Shown one piece after another: positions 1 to 9,498 of a stretch of DNA of 64,000 nucleotides. How positions within the stretch are numbered: the stretch's first letter is position 1; every line of letters begins with the position of its first letter. Origin of the DNA: Phycisphaerales bacterium UBA2402 (GTDB lineage Bacteria; Planctomycetota; Phycisphaerae; Phycisphaerales; UBA1924); the NCBI GenBank assembly GCA_002343715.1, contig DDSA01000167.1:92076-156075 (forward strand), given 5' to 3'. The notes below the pieces were generated by a model that ran no database searches, had not been told where the DNA came from, and saw nothing but the letters and a program-made list of their open reading frames with translations. Position numbers and translations under genes: made by a program.

Positions 1-1
1 C

Positions 2-2377
2 CGGAGCACCGAACCGATCATCCGGCTCGCCAACGACATTATTTCCCGAGCCGGAGTGCGATTCCGTGCCGACAAGGTGCTCGACCCCGCCCCCACTGCT
101 CCCGTGAGCGGGAGGATGCCCGAGGCAGTGAAACTGGAGCATGACTCCGATGACGCCGAGGTCATCGCGGCGACGATCCTGGCCGAGCGGGCGGCGCCCG
201 GCGGTGCCGAGTTCGGCGATATCGCCGTCATCGCCAGAACCCGCGGCGATCTGGATCGAGCAGAGGCGGCCCTGTCTCTCTATGACATCCCGGTCGCCCG
301 GGCTTCGTCGCGGAGCGTGCTTGATGATGAAGGCGTCCAGGATGTTCTGGCGTGGGTGCAGTGGCTGGTGGACCCGGCCGCCATCTGGGCATCGCTGCGT
401 GTTCTGGCCCGACCGCCGTTCGGCGTCCCGGCCCACATCGCGGCGGGGTTCATGCGTGAGTACAAGGCCCAGCGATCTCACCACGAGCAGCGCGTGCAAG
501 GAGTTGCCGACCCGGGCGAGTACGCTCGTTGGCTCCGCAGCGCAAGCCCCGGCGCCGGACAGCACGCGGTGTCCGTCAATCGTTGCCTCGACAGACTTGA
601 GCAGTTACGTGAGGCGACCGCGAACCGTCGCGCGGACGATGCTCTCTTCCGCATCATCTCGCTCATCGACGCCGCCCACGCCGAACTTCTGCCCTCGCGC
701 GAGCGGGCAGCGCGGGTCACCGCGTTGCTGAACGTGCTGGCGATCGCCCGAGAGAAGCAATCGCGGCTGGAGCCGCCGGGAGAGTTGCGCCAGTTCTGGG
801 AGTATTTCGAGGAGTTGACCGCCGCGGGCGCTCTCGTGCCCGATGAGAACGTGGAGGAAGACGATGCCGATGATGCGGGCGGCCGTGTCCATTTGCTCAC
901 AGCGCACGCCGCCAAAGGCCTGGAGTTCGACTTGGTCTTTGTGCCGCGGATCGTCCCGCGTCATGGGTACCCCAAAGCCCTCATTGATGACGACCTTTGG
1001 ACCCCGCCGCCCGAGTTGATCGACCCCGCGTTTTCTCCGGACCCGCGCGACGCCGCCTCTCGGAGACTCGACGAGGAGCGTCGTCTCTTCTTCGTCGCCT
1101 GCACACGGGCCCGCCGCCGCCTCGTGCTGCTGGCGAAGTACAACCAGAAGCCCAGCGCCAGCGCCGCTCACTTCTTCGAGGAACTCGTCCCCCACAAACA
1201 ACCGGCGCACCGCGTCACGCCGCGCAACGCGAAGGACGTGCTGGCCGATGCCGCACGGATCGGGGTTGGTGCGCCCGACTGGGCCGATCCCGATGCCGCA
1301 CGCGATAAAGCCGAGGCCAAGACGGTGCGAAGTGCGCGTGAGCGTGCCGCGGATTGGGCGTTGCGTGCACGCCGGCTCGCCCGCCTCGATGCCGCGGCGG
1401 CTCTCGAGGCCGCCGACGCACCGGACCTTTCCCAGAGCGATCTCGGCGCGCTGCGAGAACGGCTGGAGCAGTCACTCCGAACGCTCGCCGTGGTGCGAGC
1501 AGCGGAAGTGACCGGCGGGGTGCCGGGTTGGGCATCGGGCACCGCCGCCGATGTGGGACGCACGCTCGTCGCGCTGCGCCGTCGCGTCGAGACCGACGGC
1601 GATCGAGATTCCTTTTCCCTTATCGCCCGCCCGCTCCGCGGCCCGCTGGAACTTTCCTACACATTCATCAGAAACTACGTCGATTGCCCACGCTGCTTCT
1701 ATCTTCGTCGCGTGCTCAAGGTGCCGGAGCAGGAGTCGCCCGAAGCAGGCCTGGGTTCCGTCATCCACAGTGCGCTCGAGGAGTTCTATGGACGCTGGAC
1801 ACGGGCCGATGCCGATGGGAAGGCCCGCCCCGGTCGGTCGGAACTGCTGCGGATCGGCCTGACCAAACTCCACGCGAACCTGTCGCGCGACCAGATCGCC
1901 GATCCGTTACTGGCCGAGCAGGTGCAGGCCCAGTTGGGCCTTCTCTGGGACCGACTGCACCAGGACGAAGTACATGTGCTGGAAATTGAAAAGACCATTC
2001 GATTTCAGTACGCCGTCGATGATGTACAGCACACGATCACAGCCAAAATCGATCGGATCGATCAACTGCCTGATCGTTCGCTCCGCGTGATCGACTACAA
2101 GACGGGCAAACCTGCCAAATCAAAGGCGCGGCCCGATCCCGATGATCTGCAGTTGGGGATCTACCGATTGGCGCTCGACACGGGCTTTGGGCCGGACCCG
2201 ATCGGACGAGCGGAGTACTGGCTGCTTGCTTCGGGTGAACGAGGAACTCTGAACTTCGCGGACATGAAACTCGATAAAGTCAGAGCAACCATTGACCGCG
2301 CGGTGCGCGGAATGGCGATGGGTCAGTTTCCGGCAGCCACAGGTTGCAGCGGTGATTGTAGGCTATTCCGCGATTGA
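2..2377 (+). CDS. UvrD/RecB-type helicase-nuclease, 5'-truncated by the window edge
   Basis: The frame is open to the first bases of the window, so the true start and the Walker A half lie upstream. The visible part begins at the helicase motif RSTEPIIRLANDII (typical 'YRS' motif IV region of UvrD/PcrA). It then has motif V (LTAHAAKGLEFDLVFVPR) and motif VI (DEERRLFFVACTRARRRLVL). The last 250 residues form a PD-(D/E)XK RecB-like nuclease domain: GSVIHSALEEFY supplies the conserved His, KIDRID an Asp, and VIDYKTGK the D-x-K core. The enzyme should unwind and trim DNA ends during recombination repair, like AddA/AdnA-type proteins. Cysteines flank the nuclease (CPRC before it, CSGDC at the C-terminus). 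They suggest an iron-sulfur staple, but the usual fourth Cys at the very end is not seen. No partner AddB-like gene is visible. Confidence 0.88.
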   Translation, partial: RSTEPIIRLANDIISRAGVRFRADKVLDPAPTAPVSGRMPEAVKLEHDSDDAEVIAATILAERAAPGGAEFGDIAVIARTRGDLDRAEAALSLYDIPVARASSRSVLDDEGVQDVLAWVQWLVDPAAIWASLRVLARPPFGVPAHIAAGFMREYKAQRSHHEQRVQGVADPGEYARWLRSASPGAGQHAVSVNRCLDRLEQLREATANRRADDALFRIISLIDAAHAELLPSRERAARVTALLNVLAIAREKQSRLEPPGELRQFWEYFEELTAAGALVPDENVEEDDADDAGGRVHLLTAHAAKGLEFDLVFVPRIVPRHGYPKALIDDDLWTPPPELIDPAFSPDPRDAASRRLDEERRLFFVACTRARRRLVLLAKYNQKPSASAAHFFEELVPHKQPAHRVTPRNAKDVLADAARIGVGAPDWADPDAARDKAEAKTVRSARERAADWALRARRLARLDAAAALEAADAPDLSQSDLGALRERLEQSLRTLAVVRAAEVTGGVPGWASGTAADVGRTLVALRRRVETDGDRDSFSLIARPLRGPLELSYTFIRNYVDCPRCFYLRRVLKVPEQESPEAGLGSVIHSALEEFYGRWTRADADGKARPGRSELLRIGLTKLHANLSRDQIADPLLAEQVQAQLGLLWDRLHQDEVHVLEIEKTIRFQYAVDDVQHTITAKIDRIDQLPDRSLRVIDYKTGKPAKSKARPDPDDLQLGIYRLALDTGFGPDPIGRAEYWLLASGERGTLNFADMKLDKVRATIDRAVRGMAMGQFPAATGCSGDCRLFRD

Positions 2378-2679
2378 TTTATTTGGTATTTGATCGGAGT
2401 TCGGATGCTGATTGTTCTGAAACCAGGAAATTACTTCTCGGATGCAAAGAAAGAGCCTTCGGCGAACATCTAGAGTATAACGACACCCGAAAGGGTGCGT
2501 AGTAGATTCGTCATCAATAACATGGGATCTCGTGATATCATGATGAAAGTCGGCTCTTGGCTGTCCGGATTTGGATCACGGCCAATGCACGTCGATTGTG
2601 TTGTGCGGAGTGGAACCCGCGCGGGGGACAATGCCCGGTAGAACAGCCCGTCCCGGGAAGGCACCAGAAGGAGAGAGGA
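2378..2679 (+). other. Intergenic region with one stable stem-loop
   Basis: No gene was found in these 302 bases. The only clear structure is a stem-loop at 2480-2500: ACG and CACCC pair with GGGTG and CGT around a GAAA tetraloop, leaving one bulged A. It lacks a T-run, so it is not a textbook terminator. It could end the helicase transcript or shape the leader of the dockerin gene. A TATAAC sequence at 2476-2481 has no good -35 partner. Confidence 0.35.
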
Positions 2680-3510
2680 ATGAGTATGTTCAATCGTTGC
2701 GGTCTGATCAGCGTGGTTGCAGGCGTGGCGCTGTCACCCGCCGCGTTCGCGTCATTCCACTTGATGCAAATCGAGCAAGTGATGCTTTCCTACGACGGGG
2801 ACCACACCGTACAGGCGATTCAACTTCGCTTACGCGCGGCGGGGCAGAACCAGGTCCAGTTCTCTCGTATTCGAGTCTTTGACTCCAACGGAGCCAACCC
2901 GATCCTTGTCGTCAACATGGCGACTACGGTGCCGGTGGGAACAGCGGGCTCGAGGGTCTTGATCACGAGCGCGAACTTCCCGGCGAACACAACACCGACC
3001 GCGGTGCCGAACTTCACCATGACCAACCTGATCCCGGCCTCGTATCTGGCTGGTGGCAAGCTCACCTTCGAGTCCGATAGCGGAGTCATTTACTGGTCAC
3101 TCTCATGGGGCAACTACACCGGCCCGCAGACCGGCGATCTCAGCAACGACTCGAACGGGAACTTCGGACCACCTGTGGCCGGCCCGTTCCCCACCGCGGG
3201 CACCAGCGCCTTGCGGTTCATCAATGCGGCCAACGCGCTCAGCACGACCAACCTGGCCGATTACACCACCGTCACCTCGAACGTCACGTTCATCAACAAT
3301 GCGGGCACATCGTTCATTGTGAATCCACCCCCGCCGCCCCCTTGTTTCGCCGACTACAACATGGACGGCGGCATCGACGGCGCTGATGTCGATGCGTTTT
3401 ACGCGGACTGGGAAGCCGGCAACCTCGATGCGGATGTGAATCAGGACGGCGGGGTCGATGGCGCTGACGTGGATACGTTCTTCGCAGCATGGGAAGCGGG
3501 AGGCTGCTGA
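2680..3510 (+). CDS. Secreted protein with C-terminal GC-type dockerin repeats
   Basis: The start is set at the ATG with an AAGGAGAGAGG Shine-Dalgarno just upstream; the reading frame is open further 5' but without support. The first 24 residues are a Sec signal peptide (hydrophobic VVAGVALSPAAFA, cleavage near AFA). The middle is a beta-rich domain of about 200 residues that I do not recognise. After a PPPPPP linker, the last 55 residues hold two EF-hand-like dockerin repeats (DYNMDGGIDGADVDAFY and DVNQDGGVDGADVDTFF), ending in WEAGGC. Such tails are common on planctomycete secreted proteins. The loops should bind Ca2+, and the Cys before the first repeat may pair with the terminal Cys. The same ending occurs on the multicopper oxidase at 24052-26631. 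Function of the body is unknown. Confidence 0.85.
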   Translation: MSMFNRCGLISVVAGVALSPAAFASFHLMQIEQVMLSYDGDHTVQAIQLRLRAAGQNQVQFSRIRVFDSNGANPILVVNMATTVPVGTAGSRVLITSANFPANTTPTAVPNFTMTNLIPASYLAGGKLTFESDSGVIYWSLSWGNYTGPQTGDLSNDSNGNFGPPVAGPFPTAGTSALRFINAANALSTTNLADYTTVTSNVTFINNAGTSFIVNPPPPPPCFADYNMDGGIDGADVDAFYADWEAGNLDADVNQDGGVDGADVDTFFAAWEAGGC

Positions 3511-3520
3511 ACCAGTCCGG

Positions 3521-3557
3521 CCGAGCGGATGTAATCTGACCCAGATCCCCCGCTCGG
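3521..3557 (+). terminator. Possible hairpin after the dockerin gene
   Basis: CCGAGCGG (3521-3528) and CCGCTCGG (3550-3557) are a perfect 8-base inverted repeat with a 21-base loop, beginning 10 bases after the stop codon. There is no T-run, so termination by this hairpin is only a guess. Confidence 0.3.
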
Positions 3558-3690
3558 GGCGCGGCGCACCCATCTACCCTGCACCCCCTTCCTCCATGGA
3601 CACTCGTTCAGTCCGGGCCGTCGGATCGCGCCGGCATTTTTGAGGGAACACGTTGGCGTGGGGCGGGGACCGCGCCGGGAGGGAGATTGG

Positions 3691-3718
3691 TTGCCCCAAC
3701 CTGAACTTCCTGTATACT
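3691..3718 (+). promoter_or_regulatory. Sigma70-like promoter for the EF-G paralogue
   Basis: TTGCCC (3691-3696) and TATACT (3713-3718) are separated by 16 bases. They lie about 45 bases before the start codon at 3765, with an AGGAGA Shine-Dalgarno between. The match is by eye only. Confidence 0.5.
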
Positions 3719-3764
3719 TGGGCGAGACAATCTAAGACCCCAACCTACTTACAGGAGACATTCC

Positions 3765-5846
3765 ATGCCCACTCGCCCTGCAGCCGACTTCCGAAACATT
3801 GTCCTTTGCGGGGCCGGCGCTTCCGGTAAGACGTCGATCGCCGAGCGCTTGCTGTTCACCTCGGGAGCGACCAAGCGGCTGGGCACCGTGAATGAAGGGA
3901 ACACCGTCAGCGACTACTCCGAGGAAGAGAAACACCACAAACACAGCCTTCAGCCCGCCGTCATGTTTCTCGAGCACGAAGGGCACCTGGTCAACCTGAT
4001 CGACACCCCCGGGTTGGCGGATTTCATCGGGCACGCCATCGCCTGCTTCCCCGCCGCGGAAACCGTCGCCGTCGTCATCGACGCACTCAAGGGCATCGAC
4101 AGCGTCAGCCGTCGGCTCATGTCAATCGCGGAGGAGCGGGGCATTCCCCGGATCATCATCATCAACAAGATCGACGAAGCCCCCGAGGGCCGGCTTCCCG
4201 AGCTGGTGGCCCAGATCCGCGATTCCTTCGGGAGCGTCTGCCTGCCCATCAACCTTCCCTCGCTCAAGGCCCGCAAGATCATCAATGTCTTTGAGCACGA
4301 CGGCAACGACGATCAGGGCGACAACACCGACTTTTCCTCCGTCCACGAGGCTCACAAGCAGATCGTGGAGCAGGTGATCGAGGTCGACGATGAACTGACC
4401 ATGCAGTATCTCGAAACCGGCGATGGCGGCTTCGACCCCGCCAAACTCCACGCGGCGTTCGAGAAGGCCCTCGAGCAGGCCCACCTGGTCCCCATCTGCT
4501 TCATCTCGGCCAAGTCAGGCGCCGGGGCCGAGGACCTGCTCCACGTCTTCTCCAGCCTGTGCCCAAGCCCGGTCGAGGTGAACCCCCCCGAGTTTCTCTA
4601 CCGTGAAACCCCGGACTCCGACGAGAAGGAGTGGCACAGCGAACCCGACAAGAACGCCAAAATACTCGCTCACGTCTTCCGTGTGACCAACGATCCCTTC
4701 CTCGGGAAGATCGGCATCTTCCGTGTCCACCAGGGAACGGTGAAGGCCAAGAGCGACCTGATCATCGACGACCACAAGAAGCCGATCAAGATCGGGCACC
4801 TCTTCCTCCTCAAGGGCAAGGAGCACGTCGAGGTCCACGAGGTCGGCCCGGGCGCCATCGCCGCGATCGCCAAGATCGACGAGGTCAAGTTCAACTGCGT
4901 GCTGCACGACAGCCACGACTATGACTCGGTCCATCTGCGCCCCCTGCCCCTGCCCAAGCCGATGTACGGCCTGGCGATCGAACTCAAGAATCACGCCGAT
5001 GAGGCCAAGTTCTCGAACGCGACCCACAAGATGATGGCCGAGGACCCCTGCTTCACCGTCGAGCGGATCGCGGCGACCAATCAGACCGTGATGCGCGGCC
5101 TGGGCGAACTGCATCTGCGCATCATGATCGAGAAGTACAAGAACCAGTTCAACATCGACCTGATCACCACCACGCCCAAGGTCGCGTACAAAGAGACGAT
5201 CACCGCCCGCGCCGAGGGACACCACCGCCACAAGAAGCAGACGGGCGGTGCCGGCCAGTTCGGCGAGGTCTACCTGCGCGTCGAACCCTTGCCCGCTGAC
5301 CATCCGGAGGGTTTCGAGTTCGAGAACGCCACCGTCGGCGGCACCATCCCCCGCCAGTTCATCCCGGCCGTGGAGAAGGGCGTGCGTCAGGTCCTTGGCG
5401 AGGGGGCCGTCGCGGGGTACCCGATGAACGGCATCAAGGTCAGCGTCTACGACGGCAAGTACCACGATGTGGACAGCAAGGAGATCGCCTTCATCACCGC
5501 GGGCAAGCGAGCCTTCATCGACGCCGTGCAGAAGGCCCGCCCCGTGCTGATGGAGCCCTACGTCAACCTCGAGATCACCGCGCCCTCGCGCTACATGGGC
5601 GACCTCGCCGGCCACCTCTCGACCAAGCGGGGTCGGGTGCAGAACTCCGAAGCAGCGCCCGGCGACATGTGCATCGTCAAGGCCCAGGCGCCGATGAGCG
5701 AACTGCAGAACTACAGCAACGAACTCAAGAGCATGACCGGCGGGGCCGGGTCGTTCACCATGGACTACAGCCACGACGAGCGGACTCCGCCGCAGATCCA
5801 GGCCCAGGTCATCGCCGCCTACAAACCCAAGGCCGAGCAGGATTGA
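3765..5846 (+). CDS. EF-G2-type translation factor GTPase paralogue
   Basis: 693 residues, the length of elongation factor G, with all five EF-G domains apparently present. GTPase motifs are the P-loop GAGASGKTS (residues 16-24), DTPG (80-83) and NKID (134-137). The canonical P-loop A-H-x-D-x-G-K-T and DTPGHVDF are altered (GASGKT, DTPGLADF). Together with the SGATKRLGTVNEGNTVSDY segment, this places it with the EF-G2-like paralogues (as in Thermus) and not with housekeeping FusA. Domain IV (TARAEGHHRHKKQTGGAGQF) retains the basic loop used to contact the ribosome. It should bind ribosomes and hydrolyse GTP; its physiological role is not established for the family. Start ATG follows AGGAGA. 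No rpsL, rpsG or tuf lies nearby, again unlike true fusA. Confidence 0.88.
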   Translation: MPTRPAADFRNIVLCGAGASGKTSIAERLLFTSGATKRLGTVNEGNTVSDYSEEEKHHKHSLQPAVMFLEHEGHLVNLIDTPGLADFIGHAIACFPAAETVAVVIDALKGIDSVSRRLMSIAEERGIPRIIIINKIDEAPEGRLPELVAQIRDSFGSVCLPINLPSLKARKIINVFEHDGNDDQGDNTDFSSVHEAHKQIVEQVIEVDDELTMQYLETGDGGFDPAKLHAAFEKALEQAHLVPICFISAKSGAGAEDLLHVFSSLCPSPVEVNPPEFLYRETPDSDEKEWHSEPDKNAKILAHVFRVTNDPFLGKIGIFRVHQGTVKAKSDLIIDDHKKPIKIGHLFLLKGKEHVEVHEVGPGAIAAIAKIDEVKFNCVLHDSHDYDSVHLRPLPLPKPMYGLAIELKNHADEAKFSNATHKMMAEDPCFTVERIAATNQTVMRGLGELHLRIMIEKYKNQFNIDLITTTPKVAYKETITARAEGHHRHKKQTGGAGQFGEVYLRVEPLPADHPEGFEFENATVGGTIPRQFIPAVEKGVRQVLGEGAVAGYPMNGIKVSVYDGKYHDVDSKEIAFITAGKRAFIDAVQKARPVLMEPYVNLEITAPSRYMGDLAGHLSTKRGRVQNSEAAPGDMCIVKAQAPMSELQNYSNELKSMTGGAGSFTMDYSHDERTPPQIQAQVIAAYKPKAEQD

Positions 5847-5883
5847 TCGAGTACTTCGACCGACCGCAGAGAGGAGACTTCAT

Positions 5884-6813
5884 ATGTCACATCACACCGG
5901 CCGCGGCATCTCGCTCGGATTCGTCGTCATCTGTCTCATCGCGCTGGGCGGCATTCTGTATTACTTCATCGATCAACTGTCCGCCGATCTCCCCGGGAGC
6001 GCGGCCGTTGCCGCCACACGGCAAGTACGACCGGTGCTGCACGAAGCGGCCGCGTCGGGCGACGCCGCGGCCATCACCGCCGCCCTCAAGGCGGGGGCGC
6101 AGATCGATGCCCCGGCCGACGCTTCGAGCGCTTCGGCGGGCCTGACACCGCTGCACTGCGCTGCGCTGGCCGGAAAGCCTGAGTCCGTTCAGGCGCTGCT
6201 CAATGCTGGAGCCAAGGTTTCGGCCCGCACCAAAGACGGGAAAACAGCACTGATCTACGCCGCCGGGTGGGGCACCCCGGCCACCGTCGCGGCGGTGCTC
6301 GATGGGAAACCCAATGTCAACGAACGAACGGATGACCGTTGGACCGCCCTGATGATCGCAGCATCACGCGGCGACCCCGGGAGCATCAAGGCCCTGATCG
6401 ACGCGGGCGCGAATGTCAATGACAAGAACAAGTGGGGCCAGACCGCCCTCATGGCGGCGGCCCGTGTGGGCGATGCGGAAAAAGTCCTCCTGCTCCTGCA
6501 GGCAGGGGCCGAGGTGAACGAGCTGGACACCGACGGTCTGACCGCCCTCGCGTTCGCCTGTTCGGCCGATGATTCCATCGAGTGCGTGAAAGCGCTGCTC
6601 GCCGCCAAGGCCGATCACTCGATCGTTGACAACCAGGGCGTCACGCCCCTGATGCGGGCCGCGGATGTGGCTGATGTCGAGAAACTCAAAGCAATCCTGG
6701 CCGCCGGGGCTCGCAAGGACATCAAGGACCGCGACGGGCGACTCGCCGTCGATTGGGCGAAGCAGCGAGATGATGAGGCCGGAAGGGCGGCCGCTGTCAT
6801 CCTGGAGAAGTGA
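5884..6813 (+). CDS. Membrane-anchored ankyrin-repeat protein
   Basis: 309 residues. An N-terminal transmembrane segment (ISLGFVVICLIALGGILYYF, about residues 8-27) is followed from about residue 45 by seven to eight ankyrin repeats with the usual 33-residue period (G-x-TPLHCAA, GKTALIYAA, WTALMIAASRGDP, GQTALMAAARVGD, GLTALAFACS, GVTPLMRAADVAD). The topology suggests a periplasmic or cell-surface protein-binding scaffold held by one helix. The ATG follows AGAGGAGACTTCAT, a strong ribosome binding site. It lies 37 bases after the EF-G2 gene on the same strand and may be co-transcribed with it. The binding partner cannot be told from sequence. Confidence 0.85.
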   Translation: MSHHTGRGISLGFVVICLIALGGILYYFIDQLSADLPGSAAVAATRQVRPVLHEAAASGDAAAITAALKAGAQIDAPADASSASAGLTPLHCAALAGKPESVQALLNAGAKVSARTKDGKTALIYAAGWGTPATVAAVLDGKPNVNERTDDRWTALMIAASRGDPGSIKALIDAGANVNDKNKWGQTALMAAARVGDAEKVLLLLQAGAEVNELDTDGLTALAFACSADDSIECVKALLAAKADHSIVDNQGVTPLMRAADVADVEKLKAILAAGARKDIKDRDGRLAVDWAKQRDDEAGRAAAVILEK

Positions 6814-6816
6814 GGC

Positions 6817-7893
6817 TCAGCCGCCGCTGCTTTCTCGCACCACCAGGGATGTCGCCAGGCGTGTGATGCTCGGGGGTCGCTGGGGATCTTCGAGCCGCGC
6901 CGCCAATGCCGCGATCGCCGCCGCCCCCACATCCTGCAGCGGGACCCGAACGCTGGAGAGCTTGGGTCGCAGCAGCGAGGCGATGCGTGTATCGTCGAAC
7001 CCAACCACGCGAACCTGGCCCGGCACCCGGATGCCCGCATCCTCCGCCGCCTGCACGATGCCCATGGCGATTTCATCATTGCCCGCCAAGACACCGATGC
7101 CCACCGCCCGCCCCGTCTTGACGCGCTCCTGCATCCACGTGTATCCCCATTCAACGTTGTAAGTGCCGTAGGAGATCTGGTTCTCCGGCAAGGCCACACC
7201 GGCGCGTCCGACTTCCGATGCGAACGCCTCGGCTCTCGCCCGCGTGTCGAAGTTCTCGCTCGCACCGCCGACGAAAAAGACCGAAGCAGCGGGTGTTCCA
7301 GCGAGCAAGTGCCGCGTCGCCTCCGCCGCGCCCACGGCGTTATCGACCAGCACGCAGTCCACCCCGGGTCGCTGCGCTTCCATGTCGATGAGGACGACCG
7401 GGGTTCCGCTTTCGGCCGCCGTGGTCCACGCCTGATCGCCCGGCTCGGTGATCATGATCGCCAGCCCATCGATCAACCCGAGAGCGAGGCCGGTGCTGCG
7501 TTCCGCACGCGTCGCACCTGGACCTCCCCTCGCCTCGGAACTCACGAGCAGGTGATATCCCAGTTCGTGCGCCTTGGCGTCCGCCCCGCGGATAAGCCCG
7601 GAGTAAAACTCACCGTGGATATCCGGCAGTGCGAGGCACAGCACCCTGCTTGCCCGCGTGATTAGCCCCTGCGCGAACGGGTTGGGCACATAGCCTAGTC
7701 GCTGAATGACCTCACGGACTTTGGCCGCCGTTGCGGCGGATACAACTTCCGGGTTGTTCAGCACGCGGCTGACCGTGGCAATCGAGACATGGGCCTCATC
7801 GGCCACATCTTGGATGGAAATCGCGCTCTTGGCAGGCTCGGTCTGGTTTCGCCCCCGCTTGTTCACGGCGGCATGATAGCCGCATCTGAACAC
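6817..7893 (-). CDS. LacI/PurR-family transcriptional regulator
   Basis: 358 residues from a GTG at 7893; a second in-frame GTG at 7866 gives a 349-residue protein, and neither has a clear Shine-Dalgarno. The N-terminal helix-turn-helix plus hinge is unmistakable (IQDVADEAHVSIATVSRVLN, then AAKVREVIQRLGYVPNPFAQ). The rest is a periplasmic-binding-protein-like sugar sensor ending in the typical LLRPKLSSVRVPLQDVG. It is divergent from the GH144-like lipoprotein gene, and a LacI-type palindrome lies in the shared intergenic region (7924-7937). A matching palindrome precedes the PEP-CTERM gene at 9713. The likely role is repression of carbohydrate-degradation genes relieved by a sugar ligand; the ligand is unknown. 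Confidence 0.93.
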   Translation of the reverse strand: MFRCGYHAAVNKRGRNQTEPAKSAISIQDVADEAHVSIATVSRVLNNPEVVSAATAAKVREVIQRLGYVPNPFAQGLITRASRVLCLALPDIHGEFYSGLIRGADAKAHELGYHLLVSSEARGGPGATRAERSTGLALGLIDGLAIMITEPGDQAWTTAAESGTPVVLIDMEAQRPGVDCVLVDNAVGAAEATRHLLAGTPAASVFFVGGASENFDTRARAEAFASEVGRAGVALPENQISYGTYNVEWGYTWMQERVKTGRAVGIGVLAGNDEIAMGIVQAAEDAGIRVPGQVRVVGFDDTRIASLLRPKLSSVRVPLQDVGAAAIAALAARLEDPQRPPSITRLATSLVVRESSGG

Positions 7894-7918
7894 GGAGCGA
7901 ACACAATCGTTTACACGC

Positions 7919-7937
7919 TATGATGTAAACCTTTTCA
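7919..7937 (+). promoter_or_regulatory. -10 box with LacI-type operator over +1, upstream of the GH144-like gene
   Basis: TATGAT (7919-7924) is a good -10. The 14-base TGTAAACCTTTTCA (7924-7937) reads on the other strand TGAAAAGGTTTACA. That matches the operator at 9625-9638 (TGAAAACGTTTCCA) at 12 of 14 bases. Its centre falls where transcription should start. No convincing -35 was found. GTTTACA (7909-7915) with TGTAAAC (7924-7930) also forms an outward-facing inverted repeat over the -10. Confidence 0.6.
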
Positions 7938-7965
7938 TCCAATCTTCACTGCCCGGAGTGCACTC

Positions 7966-9498
7966 GTGCCTCTTACCTCAATAGGTCATTCCATCGCCAT
8001 GTTCGCGGTCGCTCCTCTCAGCGCAGCTGTGCTGCTCGGCTGTACCGCCCCACCCGCCGAGATCGATGGGCATAAGCCCGCACAACCAGCGGCGATTACA
8101 TCCCCGGAGGGCGTCCGGCGTCCGCCGTTTACATTCAGCCGAGAAGATGAGGCCCTGCTCGATGAGGTGCAGCGGGGCGCTTTCAACTTTCTCTGGTCGG
8201 CGGCGGACAAGAACACCGGCCTGGCACCCGACAGGGCAAGCAAGCCTGATCTGTGCAGCATCGCGGGCGTCGGATTCCAGTTGTCCGCCCTGCCGGTCGG
8301 TGTTGAAAGAGGCTGGATTACTCGCGAGCAAGGAGCCGATCGTGCGATTCTCATCCTGCGGTCCTTAGACAAGCACCCGGAGATCCGGCGTGCCGGGTTC
8401 TACCAGCACTTCCTCCACTCCCCATCCGCCACCGTCCACCCGGAAGGACCCGAGCACGTGGTCAGCACGATCGACTCGGCCCTCTTCTTCTGCGGTGTAC
8501 TGACAGCGGGCGTGTACTTCGGCGGCGAGGTGCGGGAGCGAGGCGATGCGATCTTTGCCCGAGCGGATTTCAGATTCTTTCTCGGTGAGAACGAGAAGGA
8601 GGAGTGGAAGCGAGGCTTTATCTCGCTGGGCTGGAAGCCGGACAACCCCAAGGATCCCGCCGGCCCCGGAAAACTCCTCCCGTATTACTGGATCGATACC
8701 GGCTGCGAGCATCGTCTCGTCACATTCCTGGGTGTCTGCGCCCCCGATAAGGCTCACGGTGTCGATCCCGTCCTGTATTACCGCCTGCGGCGAACTCTGG
8801 GAACACACCCGGCCAGCGGGCCGGTCGTCTGGTTCCCGTACTCGGGCGCTCTGTTCGTCAACCAGTTCAGCCACTGCTGGATCAACTACGCCGCGATGGG
8901 GCCTGACGATCCGGCCTCCCATGGTTTCCCGCCAGAGCGGCGAATACCTACAGATTGGTGGGAAAACTCCCGCCGCACCGTTGCGATCCACCGAGCCAAG
9001 TCGATCGAGAATCCTGAGAGACTCCCAACCTTCGGCGAGAACGCTTGGGGTTTGTCAGCATCCGATTGCGCCGCCGGCTATTGCGTACCCGGTGTCTTTC
9101 CGGTTCACATGCCGATGCCCGGCGCGACACCGAAAATTGATTTTGCCACGGAAAGTCCGGCTGACAACTTCGGCGACGGCACCATCGCCCCGTACGCGGC
9201 GGGAACTTCGATCATGTTTGATCCGACCTCCTCGATGAATGCGCTCCGTTATTACCGAAGTCTGACACAATCGGATGGATCACCGCTGCTCTGGACAGAT
9301 CCTACGACCGGCGGCTATGGCTTTGCCGATGCGTTCAATCTCGGAACTGGCTGGGTCGCCGCGGACTACGTCGCCATCGATCAAGGGCCGCTGCTCCTCG
9401 CCATTGAGAATGCCCGAACCGGCCTGATCTGGAAAATCTTTCATGCGCACCCCTGGGTTCACGAAGGAATGGCAAGACTTAGGTTATCAAAACCTTAA
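7966..9498 (+). CDS. Lipoprotein glycoside hydrolase, GH144/'glucoamylase-like' family
   Basis: 510 residues from a GTG with CGGAG seven bases upstream. The N-terminus is a lipoprotein signal with lipobox LLGC (Cys25), so the enzyme is probably tethered to the outer membrane or periplasmic face. From about residue 60 the protein is one (alpha/alpha)6-barrel domain of the PF10091/GH144 type: LDEVQRGAFNFLWSAAD near the start, WFPYSGALFVNQFSHCWI in the middle, FGENAWGLSASDC, and a C-terminal GWVAADYVAIDQGPLLLAIE. Characterised GH144 members are endo-beta-1,2-glucanases, so a beta-glucan substrate is likely but unproven here. It is divergent from a LacI regulator with a shared operator. Length is normal for the family. 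Confidence 0.8.
   Translation: MPLTSIGHSIAMFAVAPLSAAVLLGCTAPPAEIDGHKPAQPAAITSPEGVRRPPFTFSREDEALLDEVQRGAFNFLWSAADKNTGLAPDRASKPDLCSIAGVGFQLSALPVGVERGWITREQGADRAILILRSLDKHPEIRRAGFYQHFLHSPSATVHPEGPEHVVSTIDSALFFCGVLTAGVYFGGEVRERGDAIFARADFRFFLGENEKEEWKRGFISLGWKPDNPKDPAGPGKLLPYYWIDTGCEHRLVTFLGVCAPDKAHGVDPVLYYRLRRTLGTHPASGPVVWFPYSGALFVNQFSHCWINYAAMGPDDPASHGFPPERRIPTDWWENSRRTVAIHRAKSIENPERLPTFGENAWGLSASDCAAGYCVPGVFPVHMPMPGATPKIDFATESPADNFGDGTIAPYAAGTSIMFDPTSSMNALRYYRSLTQSDGSPLLWTDPTTGGYGFADAFNLGTGWVAADYVAIDQGPLLLAIENARTGLIWKIFHAHPWVHEGMARLRLSKP

Noticed and set aside
4515-5774. 419-codon open frame antisense to the EF-G2 gene
   Set aside because: It mirrors the codon bias of the true gene on the other strand and has no domain, signal or ribosome binding site. 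The same holds for long antisense frames at 40729-42090, 57879-59219 and 11288-12373.
3765-5846. Housekeeping fusA
   Set aside because: The P-loop and DTPG regions differ from canonical EF-G and there is no str operon context; it fits the EF-G2 paralogue group better.
8128-8134. GTTTACA inside the GH144-like gene as an operator half
   Set aside because: A single half-site within coding sequence with no symmetric partner.
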